Shown here piece after piece: positions 15,001-25,083 of a stretch of DNA of 64,000 nucleotides. A program made the translations under genes and the position numbers. A model generated the notes under the pieces. That model worked only from the letters and a program-made list of their open reading frames with translations. It was not told the DNA's origin and made no database searches. The first letter of the stretch is position 1, and each line of letters opens with the position of its first letter. Source of the stretch: Zygnema cylindricum (taxonomy: Eukaryota > Streptophyta > Zygnematophyceae > Zygnematales > Zygnemataceae); the NCBI GenBank assembly GCA_037447655.1, contig JBBHKE010002007.1:1-64000 (forward strand). The letters are read 5' to 3'.

Positions 15001-17733
15001 AAAAATTGTTAGCGATAACAATAATTGGTACCTAAAGTACACAAACAGTTAGTGATAACAAGAATTGTTACCTAAATTACACAAAATGTTAGCGATAACA
15101 AGAATTGTTACCTAAATTACAAAAACAGTTAGCGATAACAAGAATTAGTACCTAAATTACACAAACAGTTAGTGATAACAAAAATTGTTACCTTAGTTTA
15201 CGAAACAGTTAAACATAACAAAAACTGTTACCTAAATTACAAAAATTGTTAGCGATAACAAAAATTGTTACCTAAATTACACAAATTTTTAGCGATAACA
15301 AGAATTGTTACCTAAATTACAAAAATTGTTAGCGATAACAGGAATTGGTACCTAAAGTACACAAACAGTTAGTGACAACAAAAATTGTTACCTAAGTTAA
15401 CGAAACAGTTAAAGATAACAAAAACTGTTACCTAAAGTACAAAATCAGTTAGCGATAACAAAAATTGTTACCTAAATTACACAAATTGTTAGCGATAACA
15501 AGAATTGTTACCTAAATTTCAAAAATTATTAGCGATAACAGGAATTGGTACCTAAAGTACACATACAGTTAGTGATAACAAAAATTGTTACCTAAGTTAA
15601 CGAAACAGTTAAACATAACAAAAACTATTACCTAAATTACAAAAATTGTTAGCGATAACAAAAATTGTTACCTAAATTTCACAAATTGTTAGCGATAACA
15701 ATAATTGTTACCTAAATTACAAAAATTGTTAGCGATAACAAGAATTGGTACCTAAAGTACACAAACAGTTAGTGATAACAAAAATTGTTACCTAAGTTAA
15801 CGAAACAGTTAAAGATAACAAAAACTGTTACCTAAATTACAAAAACTGTTAGCGATAACAAATATTGTTACCTAAATTACACAAATTGTTAGTGATAACA
15901 AGAATTGTTACCTAAATTACACAAATAGTTAGCGATAACATGAATTCGTACCTAAAGTACACAAACAGTTAGTGATAACAAGAATTGTTACCTAAATTAC
16001 AAAAACCGTTAGCAATAACAAAAATTGTTACCTAAATTACACAAATTAGTAGCGATAACAACAATAGTTACCTAAATTACAAAAATTGTTAGCGATAACA
16101 ATTATTGGTACCTAAAGTACACAAACAGTTAGTGATAACAAAAATTGTTACCTAAATTACACAAATTGATAGCGACAACAAGAATTGTTACCTAAATTAC
16201 AAAAATTGTTAGCGATAACAAGAATTGGTACCTAAAGTACCCAAATAGTTAGTGATAACAAGAATTGTTACCTAAGTTAACGAAACAGTTAAAGATAACA
16301 AAAACTGTTACCTAAAGTACAAAAGCTGTTAGCCATAACAAAAATTGTCACCTAATTCACAAATTGTTAGCGATAACAAGAATTGTTACCTAAATTACAA
16401 AAATTGTAAGCGATAACAGGAATTGGTACCTAAAGTACACAAACAGTTAGTGATAACAAGAATTGTTACCTAAATTACAAAAACAGTTAGTGATAACAAA
16501 AATTGTGACCTAAATTACACAAACTGTTAGCGATAACAAGAATTGTTACCTTAATTACTCAAACAATTAGCGATAACAAGAATTGTTACCTAGATTAACC
16601 AAACAGTTAGCGATAACAAAAATAATGACCTAAATTACACAAACAGTTCGTGATAACAAGAATTGAATCCTAAATTAAATAAACGGTTAGCGATAACAGG
16701 AATTGGTTCCTAAATTAACGAAACAGTTAGCGATAACAGGAATTGTTACCTAAATTGCACAAACAATTAGCGATAATAAGAATTGCTACTTAAACTACAC
16801 AAACTGTTAGCGATAACAAGAATTGTTACCTAAATTAACCAAACAGTTAACGATAACAAGAATTGTTACCTAAATTAACCAAACAGTTAGCGATAACAAG
16901 AATTGAAACCTAAATTACACAAACTCTTAGCCATAAGAAAAATTGTTACCTAAATTACAGAAATAGTTCGCGATAACAAAAATTGTGACCTAAATTACAC
17001 AAACTCTAAGCGATAACAAGAATTGTTACCTAAATTACACAAACAGTTAGTGATAACAAGAATTGTTACCTATATTACACAAACAGTAAGCGATAACAAC
17101 AGTTTTGACCTAAATTACACAAACTAATAGCGATAACAAGAATTTTTACCTAAGTTACACAAACTGTTAGCGATAACAAGAAGTGTATTTAAACTACACA
17201 TATTGTTAGCGATAACAAGAATTGTCTCCTAAATTACACAAACTGTTAGCGATAACAAGAATTGTTACCTAAATTAACCAAACAGTTAGCGATAATATGA
17301 ATTGTTATCTAAATTACACAAACTGTTAGCGATAACAAGAATTGTTATTTAAACTACACAAATTATAATATATAACAAGAATTGTTACCTAAATTACACA
17401 AACATTTAGCGATAAGAAGAATTCTTTCCTAAATTACACAAATGGTTAGCTATAACAGGAATTTGTACCTAAAGTACACAAATAGTTAGCGATAATAAGA
17501 ATTGTGACCTAAATTACACAAACTGTTAGCGATAACAAGAATTGTTACTTAAACTACACAAATTGTTAGCGATAACAAGAATTATTACCTAAATTACAGA
17601 AACAGTTAGCGATAACAAGATTTTATATCTACATTACACAAACTGTTAGCTATAACAAGAATTGTTACCTAAATTACACAAACGGTAAGCGATAACAGGA
17701 ATTGGTACCTAAAGTACACAAACAGTTAGTGAT
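1..17733. repeat. AT-rich 40-bp satellite array
   Basis: Head-to-tail monomers of 40 bp fill this block, roughly 440 copies; the left end lies outside the window. A typical monomer joins 'cctaaattacacaaattgtt' to 'agcgataacaagaattgtta'. At least five monomer types are interspersed. One ends in 'ggaattggta' and is nearly always followed by a type starting 'cctaaagtacacaaacagtt', so the junction makes a GGTACC site. Another carries 'aacgaaacagttaaagat'. Spacings of the GGTACC junction are multiples of 40 (160, 200, 320 and so on) without one fixed higher-order period. Occasional 38-39-bp monomers shift the phase, for example near 5196, 6036 and 7550. No open frame survives. A pericentromeric or heterochromatic location is inference. 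Confidence 0.98.
16340..17733. repeat. Diverged edge of the satellite array
   Basis: From about 16340 the monomers become clearly more heterogeneous. The GGTACC junction type is rare (near 16425 and 17706), and monomers with 'aattaaccaaacagttag' or 'aaactacacaaattgtt' appear that are scarce further left. Short indels are more frequent. This is the usual picture at the border of a satellite array, where homogenisation is weak. The border ends at the LTR of element A. Confidence 0.6.
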
Positions 17734-17792
17734 TGTTGTTCTACAACCACCGGTGCAGGTGGAGGAGCAGCAGTAGTAGTAGAAGTAGACAT
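17734..17792 (-). other. LTR-encoded N-terminal Gag leader frame, element A 3' LTR
   Basis: On the minus strand an ATG at about 17792 opens a frame rich in Ser/Thr, then Ala/Pro, ending Val-Glu-Gln-Gln exactly at the LTR end. If followed by a primer-binding site, as in a 5' LTR, the frame would run on through Val-Met-Gly into gag. The same arrangement is present in elements B and G. This copy has no stop before the LTR end, but satellite DNA follows, so it encodes nothing useful here. Confidence 0.6.
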
Positions 17793-18404
17793 GATACACT
17801 CTCAGAAGCTATCAAGAATCCTACCAAACAGCTGTTCTTAAGTGATCACCAATTCTTATTCAAATCTCACAAAACTCTATCAGAATATAGAGTAACATAA
17901 ACACTGACAACTCCCAAAGTTTTAGCACAATTGACACAACAACACTCAAGATATAATACTCAGAAGTTTCCCAAAAACTGTCTGCAGTTTTACTACTTCG
18001 AAGTCTGGATACATAAAAATGTTCTAAGTCCTAAGTCTTATACTTTCGGTGTTCTACCGCCGATAACAGTGTACCTGAGAGGTACGTCCAGAATCAACCC
18101 ACCTACTGAGATCTACGTGTTCTTGATCGTGCCAACCCAATCTATCATTGTACAGTCAATATTACTCAGAATCTATATTAAGTTACTGTACAAATACTTG
18201 TCGGCTAAGTCACTTGTGATACTCTTATGAATCGCGTCCGTTGACTAGATTCATATTAATCGCAGCTGCGTTGTCCCGTACCGGATCACATTTATATCAC
18301 CCGCGGCTACGGTGTCCTGCACCAAATCATATCCAAGATAGTAGCAGCTACGTTGTTTGTACGGATCTTATCCAAAGTGACCGCAGCTGCGTTTGTCCTG
18401 TCAG

Positions 18405-18545
18405 TATCGCAGCTTCGTTGCTGCGCTGCTCTGCTGCTGCGGTGCTGCGCAGCTCTGCTGTATAGCAGCTGCGCTGCTCTTCCGTATAGCAGCTGCGCTG
18501 CTGTCTGTATAGTTGCTGCGCTGCTGCGCTGCTCTGAGACTGAGA
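18405..18545. repeat. GCAGC-rich minisatellite inside element A 3' LTR
   Basis: Repeats of 'gcagctgcgctgctctg' alternate with 'ctgtatag', giving an irregular 20-25-bp period. The core AGCAGCTGCGCTGCT is close to a palindrome, so both strands can fold into hairpins. The matching array in the other LTR of the element lies at 21215-21382. It is far GC-richer than the surrounding AT-rich DNA. Confidence 0.8.
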
Positions 18546-18631
18546 GCTTTCCAAAAGACAACACTCCCCTAAAGCTTTAGACTCAGTATACCAGCGCAGC
18601 TGCGGTGAAAAACTAGCGCAGTATCGTAGCA

Positions 18632-18641
18632 NNNNNNNNNN
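18632..18641. other. Assembly gap of 10 N
   Basis: Ten undetermined bases interrupt element A between its 3' polypurine tract and the remaining internal sequence. The true gap length may differ from ten, and missing RT/RNase H sequence could lie here. Confidence 1.
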
Positions 18642-18800
18642 CTACTCAACACCGTATTTTCTAATCCGGTACATTTAATACTATCAAACCTCTTTTACCA
18701 GCAACGACCTTTTTATCTCCCACATAGTTAGTGTCTACCCAGCCAGTTTTGAACGCTACCAACCCTAAATCCGTTTTAGGTGTCTAACGGTATAGGATTC
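18642..18800 (-). pseudogene. Copia RNase H fragment, element A
   Basis: One minus-strand frame reads TDLGLVAFKTGWVDTNYVGD followed by KKVVAGKRGLIV. This resembles the start of copia RNase H, where a strand with GL-V-F precedes the first catalytic Asp in a 'DA(D/N)Y.GD' motif. Here Asp is kept in VDTNY. The fragment is about 50 residues, flanked by a stop and by the gap. It differs in style from the RNase H of element B, so it may come from a different copia lineage. The call rests on motif similarity only. Confidence 0.4.
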
Positions 18801-18928
18801 CTCAGACTGGTATCCAGTTGCTTTGAAAATGTTGTTTAAGTAAGCCTACAGAAACCAGTACGCTTCCAAGGAAGACGGCCTCCCTACTTTATATACCAGT
18901 GGAAATCTGAGTTGCAAAATAGATGAAT

Positions 18929-19890
18929 TGTGAAGTTTTTCAGCCCATGCTTTATAGTGTTTAAAGTGACCAAACACTTCACTCTTCTCCTTCATGAAGT
19001 AAACTCTTGTAAACCTTGAGAAATCATGTGTGAAGGTGACCATATATTTCATCCCTCCGGCAGAAGGAACCTTCGCATGACCAAAGACATCCGAATGAAT
19101 TTGTTGTAAAAGTTTCGTTGACCTATGGTCAGACTCCTTAGGATATGGCAATCTGTGGATTTTGCCTAAATCCCAACCATCGCAAGTTTTGACCGACCCA
19201 TCTGTGATTGATACACCCTCTATTTTTCCAGCAACGACCATTTTCTCCAAACTATCATAATTTACATGGCCTAATCTTTTATGCCACAACTCATCTGAGG
19301 GCAAGACACTGGAGTACAAAACATCATTCTCCTTTGTATTAGCCATATCCATGCGATACATCTTGCTACTATCTCTAGTACCTGTAAGTGCAACCTTGCC
19401 ATTTTTGCTAACAACTTGTCGACCATTTTTCAAATTAACCTCAAAACCTTTGCTCTCTACTAACGACGTAGAAAACAGATTTTTCTTAAAGTCAGGCACA
19501 AATAAGACAATGTGAAGAGTCCTTTCAATGGCTTTCCCATCTACATCAACAAGTAATGACACATCACCCACAGCACGAGTTTGGACACTCATTCCACAAG
19601 CATAATAAATATTTTTCTCCGGCGTTGCTGTCTGATTTTTGAAGATGGCCTTGTTCTAGCACATGTGGGCTGACGACCCGTATCCATTATCCATCCGGGG
19701 TCCTTCGCGCCCTCCATTGCAGCCTCCATAGCGAATAGATCCATATCGTCCTCTGTAGAAACCGTCAAATTCTCGTCTTGGAGAGACGAAGAAGCCGAAA
19801 ATAATGCATTTCCACGAGATGTAGTCCCTGTGAAGCCTTTGTAAAACTGACTTTGTTGCCATCCCGACCAGTTTAAACTTGTGTCGTTAG
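18929..19890 (-). pseudogene. Protease and integrase N-terminal half, element A
   Basis: Translation on the minus strand gives the copia protease motif WIMDTG near 19690, but a frameshift directly after it destroys the normal continuation. The later strand VLFVPDFKKNLFSTSLVESK is the conserved stretch before integrase. The GAG-pre-integrase zinc motif follows: HKRLGH is kept, but the expected CDGC reads CDGW, so one zinc ligand is lost. The integrase core begins with the first catalytic Asp (HSDVFGHA) and stops being recognisable after EKLHN at about 18929. The second Asp and the Glu are missing. The element is therefore truncated inside the integrase core and cannot integrate by itself. Confidence 0.85.
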
Positions 19891-20623
19891 CCTTTTTAAG
19901 CTTAGGACAGAATTTGTATCGATGACCTCTCTCACTACAATAAAAGCATGCATTGTTGGATTGTCTTTTTCCACCTTGATTAAATTGTCTGAACTGATTA
20001 AACTGATTCCTTTGCAGATGAAATTGTCCTTTTCGCTCAAAGTCTGAATTAAAAGCCTCTACTTGCTCAACATTGAGAATATTAGATGTAGTTTCTTCCT
20101 CTAGTAAAATATTGATGGCTAACTGTAAAGTCCAGCTATCTTACTCTTTTTGTTTGAGCATGTCAGATGCTCCATTCATACTACGAGGGAGACCCCTCAT
20201 GAGCAGTGCCGCCTGTTGAAAAAGGGGAAGCACCCCACTTGCACAAGCATGTGCATCTACAAAGATACGAAATTTGTTAGAATATTCAGCCATTGTACCG
20301 CAAGTGTACTTATAGTCCCAAATTTTTCCAGCCAATAAAAGCTCTTCTTGGACATTGGCCTTTTCATAATCACTTTTAAGAGATTTCCTGATATCAATTG
20401 TTTATTTCATCTTTATCCAAGACATAGCTAAGTCCTCAGATATACAAAATTTAAGAATAGAACGAGCTTGCTTATTTTTCTTAGACCATGACGGATAAGA
20501 TTCATCCAGCGAACCATCCAATATATCCAAAAGATTGACATTTTCAAAATGTGTTTCCACCATATCCGCCCAAAAAACAAACTTATCCCCGGAAAAGATA
20601 GGGATTCTTGATGATAGGCCCAT
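19890..20623 (-). pseudogene. Gag pseudogene, element A
   Basis: The frame starts at the ATG inside the primer-binding site (20621-20623) with MGLSSRIPIFSGDKF. It runs through a copia-type Gag with WADMVETHF, the AGKIWDYKY block and ALLMRGLP. At about 19905-19950 lies an intact CCHC knuckle, CFYCSERGHRYKFC (C-X2-C-X4-H-X4-C), which binds element RNA in active relatives. Stops after residue 73 and after the LLMRGLP block, plus at least one frameshift, break the frame. An upstream in-frame ATG within the LTR (about 20685) is separated from this frame by a TAA that replaces the GAA seen in other copies. Confidence 0.85.
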
Positions 20624-20627
20624 AACC
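20617..20627 (-). promoter_or_regulatory. Primer-binding site, element A
   Basis: On the minus strand GGTTATGGGCC follows the LTR end AACAACA directly. The sequence is complementary to the anticodon arm of eukaryotic initiator tRNA-Met (...GGGCCCATAACC...), the half-tRNA priming mode known for Drosophila copia. The embedded ATG is in frame with gag. Confidence 0.85.
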
Positions 20628-21405
20628 TGTTGTTATACAACCACCGGTGCAGGTGGAGGAGCAGCAGTAGTAGTAGAAGTAGACATGATACACTCTCAAA
20701 AGCTATCAAGAATCCTACCAAACAGTTGTTCTTAAGTTCTCACCAATTCTTATACAATCATCCAAACCTCACAAAACTCTATCAGAATTTAGAGTAGCAT
20801 AAACACTGACAACTCCCAAAGTTATAGCACAATTGACCCGACAATACTCAAGATATAATACTCAGAAGTTTCCCAAAAACTGTCTGCAGTTTTACTACTT
20901 CGAAGTCTGGATCCATAATATGTTCCGAGTCCTAAGTCTTATACTTGTGTTGAACTGGCAACACTAGTGTACTTGAGAGGTAGGTCAAACCACAAAGCTA
21001 CCACTGATCTGTCAAGCTACCACTGAGCTATCACTAAGCTACCACTGAGTTACCCACTAAGTTACCACTGAGTTCCCCACTAAGTTGACTAGAATCGTAT
21101 CTATCGTAGTTGCTCTATCCTGTACAGACTCATATTTAAGAATATCAGACGTTGCGTTGTCCGTACGGACCATATCAAATATAATCATGGTTGCCTTGTC
21201 CAATCAATGTTGCAGCTTCGTTGCTGCGTTGCTCTGCTACTGCGCTGTTCTGTTGTATAGGTGCTGCTTTGTTGTATAGCAGCTGCTCTGCTGTATAGCA
21301 GCTGCGCTGCTGAATAGCAGCTGCGCTGCTCTGTTGTATAGCAGCTGCTCTGTCTGTAAAGCAGCTGCGCTGCTCTGAGGCTGAAAGCTTTCCAAAAAGA
21401 GAACA
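20628..21405 (-). mobile_element. Element A, 5' LTR (copia family I)
   Basis: This second LTR copy of element A (778 bp) matches 17734-18563, including the 'gagttgtcagtgtttatg' block, the GCAGC minisatellite and the leader ATG at about 20685. Its U3 end reads AGAGAACA on the plus strand, so the usual CAACA terminus is altered. Satellite monomers resume directly to the right. The leader frame has a TAA stop just before the LTR end. Confidence 0.85.
21215..21382. repeat. GCAGC-rich minisatellite inside element A 5' LTR
   Basis: About six to seven units of roughly 24 bp, 'tatagcagctgcgctgct' plus 'ctgttg', lie in tandem. Unit number and order differ from the 3' LTR copy (18405-18545), showing that the array changes quickly in copy number. 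The palindromic core AGCAGC/GCTGCT can form hairpins. Confidence 0.8.
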
Positions 21406-22971
21406 AAAATAAGTAAAACTGTTAGCGATAACAAAAATTGTTACCTAAATTACACAAATTGTTAGCGATAACAAATTGTTACCTAATTACAAAATTGTTA
21501 GCGATAATAGGAATTGGTACCTTAAGTACACAAAGAGTTAGTGATAACAAAAATTGTTACCTAACTTACACAAATTGTTAGCGATAACAAGAATTGTTAC
21601 CTAAATTACAAAAATTGTTAGCGATAACAGGAATTGGTACCTAAAGTACACAAACAGTTAGTGATAACAAGAATTAGTACCTAAATTACTCAAACAGTTA
21701 GTGATAACAAAAATTGTTACCTAAATTACACAAACAGTTAGTGATAACAAAAATTGTTACCTAAATTACACAAATTGTTAGCGATAACAAGAATTGTTAC
21801 CTAAATTACAAAAATTGTTAGCGATAACAGGAATTGGTACCTAAATTACACAAACAGTTAGTGATAACAAAAATTATTACCTAAATTACACAAATTGTTA
21901 GCGATAACAAGAATTGTTACCTAAATTACAAAAATAGTTAGCGATAACAAGAATTGGTACCTGAATTATACAAACAGTTGATAACAAAAACTGTGACCTA
22001 AATTACAAAAACTATTAGCGATAACAAAAATTGTTACCTAAATTACACAAATTGTTAGCGATAACAATAATTGTAACCTAAATTACAAAACTTGTTAGCG
22101 ATAACAGAAACTGGTATCTAAAGTACACAAATAGTTAGTGATAACAAAAATTGTTACCTAAGTTAAACAAAACAGTTAAAGATAACAAAAACTGTTACCT
22201 AAATTACAAAAACTGTTAGCGATAACAAAAATTGTTACCTAAATTACACAAATTGTTAGCGATAACAAGAATTGTTACCTAAATTACAAAAAATGTTAGT
22301 AATAACAGGAATTGGTACCTAAAGTACACAAACAGTTAGTGATAACAAGAATAATTACCTAAATTACACAAACAGTTAGCGATAACAAAAATTGTTACCT
22401 AAATTACACAAATTGTTAGCGATAACAAAAATTGTTACCTAAACTACACAAATTGTTAGCGATAACAAGAATTGGTACCTAAAGTACACAAATAGTTAGT
22501 GATAACAAGAATTAGTACCTAAATTACACAAACAGTTAGTGATAACAAAAATTGTTACCTAAGTTAACGAAACAGTTAAAGATAACAAAAACTGTTACCT
22601 AAATTACAAAAACTGTTAGCAATAACAGAAATTGTTACCTAAATTACACAAATAGTTAGCTTAAAGATAACAAAAACTGTTACCTAAATTACAAAAACTT
22701 TAAGCGATAACAAAAATTGTTACCTAAATTACACAAATTGTTAGCGATAACAAGAATTGTTACCTAAATTACACAAATAGTTAGCGATAATAGGAATTGG
22801 TACCTAAAGTACACAAACAGTTAGTGATAACAAAAATTGTTACCTAAATTACAAAAACTGTTAGCAATTACAAAAATTGTTACTTAAATTACACAAATAG
22901 TTAGCGATAACAAGAATTGTTTCCCAAATTACAAAAATTGTTGGCGATAACAGGAATTGGTACCTAAAGTA
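21406..22971. repeat. Second block of the 40-bp satellite
   Basis: The same monomer types as in 1-17733 resume after element A, about 39 units, and stop abruptly at the TGTTGG start of element B. Monomers have the same orientation and variants (GGTACC junctions, 'aacaaaacagttaaagat'), consistent with one array interrupted by element A. An odd short unit occurs near 22660, where 'gttagcttaaagataac' joins two monomer types. Confidence 0.95.
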
Positions 22972-23481
22972 TGTTGGTTTATAAAAGCTTTAGTCCTTTT
23001 ATATTATGTGAGAGGAAAATACAAGACTTAGAAACATTTTAAGAGTTGTTTAAAAATGCGTGTCAGAATTAGTGTGATTTGACAATATGAATTATATTAA
23101 ACTAATGAGATCACATCGGACGGTTCATAAGAAAAGAAATATCCCGAAATGGTGCGCACAACTTAATTATGACATACCGTCCGATGGACAAGATCAGACC
23201 GACAAATACTTACCAGAATGTGAAAGTGGACCACAGTGACACGGTGGATCTCGTCACTTATAAAAGTCTGAATGTCGGCGATAACCTTATAGAAACGGGA
23301 ATTTGTCTTCACGTTCATTTATATTAGTGTGTATAGTTAGTGAAAGTCAGACGTAGACAATTAAGGGTTGTCCTTTTGTATGAAACAAGTAGACGTACTG
23401 TTGACTAAATTAACATACATCAAGTACATAGTCAGATTACTTAAGAGTACGGTTAGAAAGTACCGTAGGACTCTTTACAGT

Positions 23482-24683
23482 TGTTCATAGCCATTTTCAG
23501 CCATGAATGTACCCTCGGAAGCACCACAGACTACCCCAAAACAGCCTACTTTGATTCCACTCAGAATTCTACAGAATTATCAAAACAAATCTGAAACTTC
23601 ACAAATAGATAGTTCCTAGGCCACTCAGTATCCCCACCAAATTTCATATACATATACCAACCAGAATTCCCACATCACTCAGTCAAAGTTGCAGAAAAAC
23701 AGTTGCCAGAACTTTGATAAATCTGACCAACTTCACAATGAAGCCCGAAGCAAACCAGACACACAATAGGTCTGCAAATCTGCCAAAATTTTAACAATAT
23801 AAGGAGGAACACACATGCCAAATTTCAGATAATTCTGCCAATAAATCTGAGAGATATCCTCAGTTGAAATTCCCAAAAAGGAGCAGAAAACAGTTTCTGT
23901 CCAAAAAGTTCCTAAGTGTAAAAATGACTAATTCCTACAAATATACACTACAGCTTACTACTAACTGTACGGAGGCATACCAGCCGTACGTAACCCGAAT
24001 ACTTTGTGACGTGTCAAAATTAATTGATCTACACTAAGACCTAATACACATAGGACAAAACATTGTTGCAAATATTTACAAACCTTTCAATTTTCATCAA
24101 ACGAATCTGAACCGTCCATAATAAGTATCATGTGATGGACGCGATTTCGCGTCCCTCACCGAAATGACCAAACAGACGGCGCCGCTACAAACCTTAAGGA
24201 TTTCGTCAAACGAATCCTAATCGTCCAAAATAAATATAATGTGATGGACGCGATTTCGCGTCCCACTTGTTGAAAAATAACGCCGGCATTTTTCCGCCGT
24301 CCGTAGATCTTATTCGGCACCGGCGATGTCGTGCCGCGTGGTTCTAAAGTACACTTGACGAAACGACGTCATTCTCTCCAAATCTAGCCCGTACCGTAAG
24401 CACGTCCTTCGCTTGACAAATTACGTTCCGTACGGACAACGCACATTATCAATATCTCAAATATTTCAAATCGGATCGCTTCGCGATCCGCCGTCCATTT
24501 TCTAACGCATTCCACGCCACTTAATTACTTTTTCACGTTCCTTTAATTTTCCTCGTACATGTACTCCCCCAATCCGCAAACCATTCGAACCACCACATTA
24601 CTTTCGAGAATTAAATACGCACGGGAACACGCGCACGCACAAAACGTTGTGTGCGCACGATACTAACTTTTCAAAAACCAACA
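23482..24683. mobile_element. LTR-like insertion nested in element B 5' LTR
   Basis: This 1202-bp block is absent from the 3' LTR of the same element. It starts TGTTCATAGCC and ends AAAACCAACA, so it has the TG...CA termini of an LTR. It is flanked by imperfect copies of one short sequence (TTTACAGT on the left, TTTAGAAGT on the right). It contains no ORF. A stretch near 23965-23990 (CTGTACGGAGGCATACCAG) is the reverse complement of a segment in solo LTR G, which suggests a related LTR in minus orientation. Solo LTR is the best guess; another transposon type is possible. Confidence 0.55.
24068..24290. repeat. Two tandem units with GACGCGA/TCGCGTC hairpins
   Basis: Two copies of a roughly 100-bp unit lie head to tail (about 24085-24165 and 24200-24275). 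Each has 'tcaaacgaatc', 'cgtcca', 'atgtgatggacgcgatt' and 'tcgcgtcc'. The GGACGCGA-TT-TCGCGTCC palindrome is perfect in both. A third GC hairpin, CGGATCGC-ttc-GCGATCCG, follows at about 24473-24492. Such hairpins inside an LTR-like block could be transcription or packaging signals, but that is inference. Confidence 0.7.
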
Positions 24684-25071
24684 TTTAGAAGTACTGTGAT
24701 TGGCTAGGTAGGTAGTAGTAGAATTTATTAAGTATAAATTCTACGAGTTAGTATTTTTTATGTATTCCTTGTACAAGGTTTCAAAGGGCACATTTGTGCA
24801 TTTTAAGGGATATTCTTTGGGATATATCTCTAAGTTTATTTGAGCGTTTTGCTTGAAACTTTGTGAGTTGTCAGCACACGCGATAAACTACATGCTGGTG
24901 TAGTTTGGGGCCATTTGGCCATATTGACTGCTTTGTGCAGTGGATCAAAGTTAGTATCTTGAGTGCTTCCTATCTTTGGTTCCGTGATGGCTACTACTTC
25001 AGCAACTGCTGGTGCTGCACCGACTATCATATAACAACTGCAGCTGCTGCACCGGCTATTATAGAACAACA

Positions 25072-25083
25072 GGTTACGGGCCC
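25072..25083 (+). promoter_or_regulatory. Primer-binding site, element B
   Basis: GGTTACGGGCCC directly follows the LTR terminus CAACA. It matches the initiator-tRNA-Met anticodon-arm site of the other elements except ATG to ACG, which also removes the gag start codon that elements A, D and E have at this place. Confidence 0.8.

Larger units (their letters stand above)
17734..18563 (-). mobile_element. Element A, 3' LTR (copia family I)
   Basis: Read on the minus strand this LTR starts TGTTGTCTTTTGG at 18563, directly after a polypurine tract (TTTAGGGGAG), and ends GAACAACA at 17734. It aligns with the 5' LTR of the same element at 20628-21405 through the GCAGC minisatellite and the final 250 bases, including the S/T/A/P-rich reading frame at its end. 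Length is 830 bp. The flank on the left is satellite. No convincing 5-bp target duplication with the right flank is seen (GTGAT versus AAAAT). Confidence 0.85.
22972..25071 (+). mobile_element. Element B, 5' LTR (copia family I) with nested insertion
   Basis: The LTR starts TGTTGGTTTATAAAAGC next to satellite DNA and ends GAACAACA at 25071, directly before the primer-binding site. It is 2100 bp because about 1.2 kb (23482-24683) is inserted relative to the 832-bp 3' LTR at 29328-30159. Outside the insertion the two LTRs differ by many substitutions and small indels, so insertion is not recent. The last 60 bases hold a duplicated LTR terminus (ATAACAACTG, then GAACAACAGG) with a 32-base offset. 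Confidence 0.85.

Noticed and set aside
1-17733. CRISPR-like array (short regular repeats)
   Set aside because: Monomers are contiguous 40-bp tandem copies without unique spacers, in a eukaryotic context.
18307-18580. Overlapping 68-85-codon frames in the LTR of element A
   Set aside because: They follow from the GCAGC minisatellite and appear in three frames of both strands.
24836-25069. Minus-strand 77-codon frame
   Set aside because: Shadow of the LTR leader and gag start of element B on the other strand.
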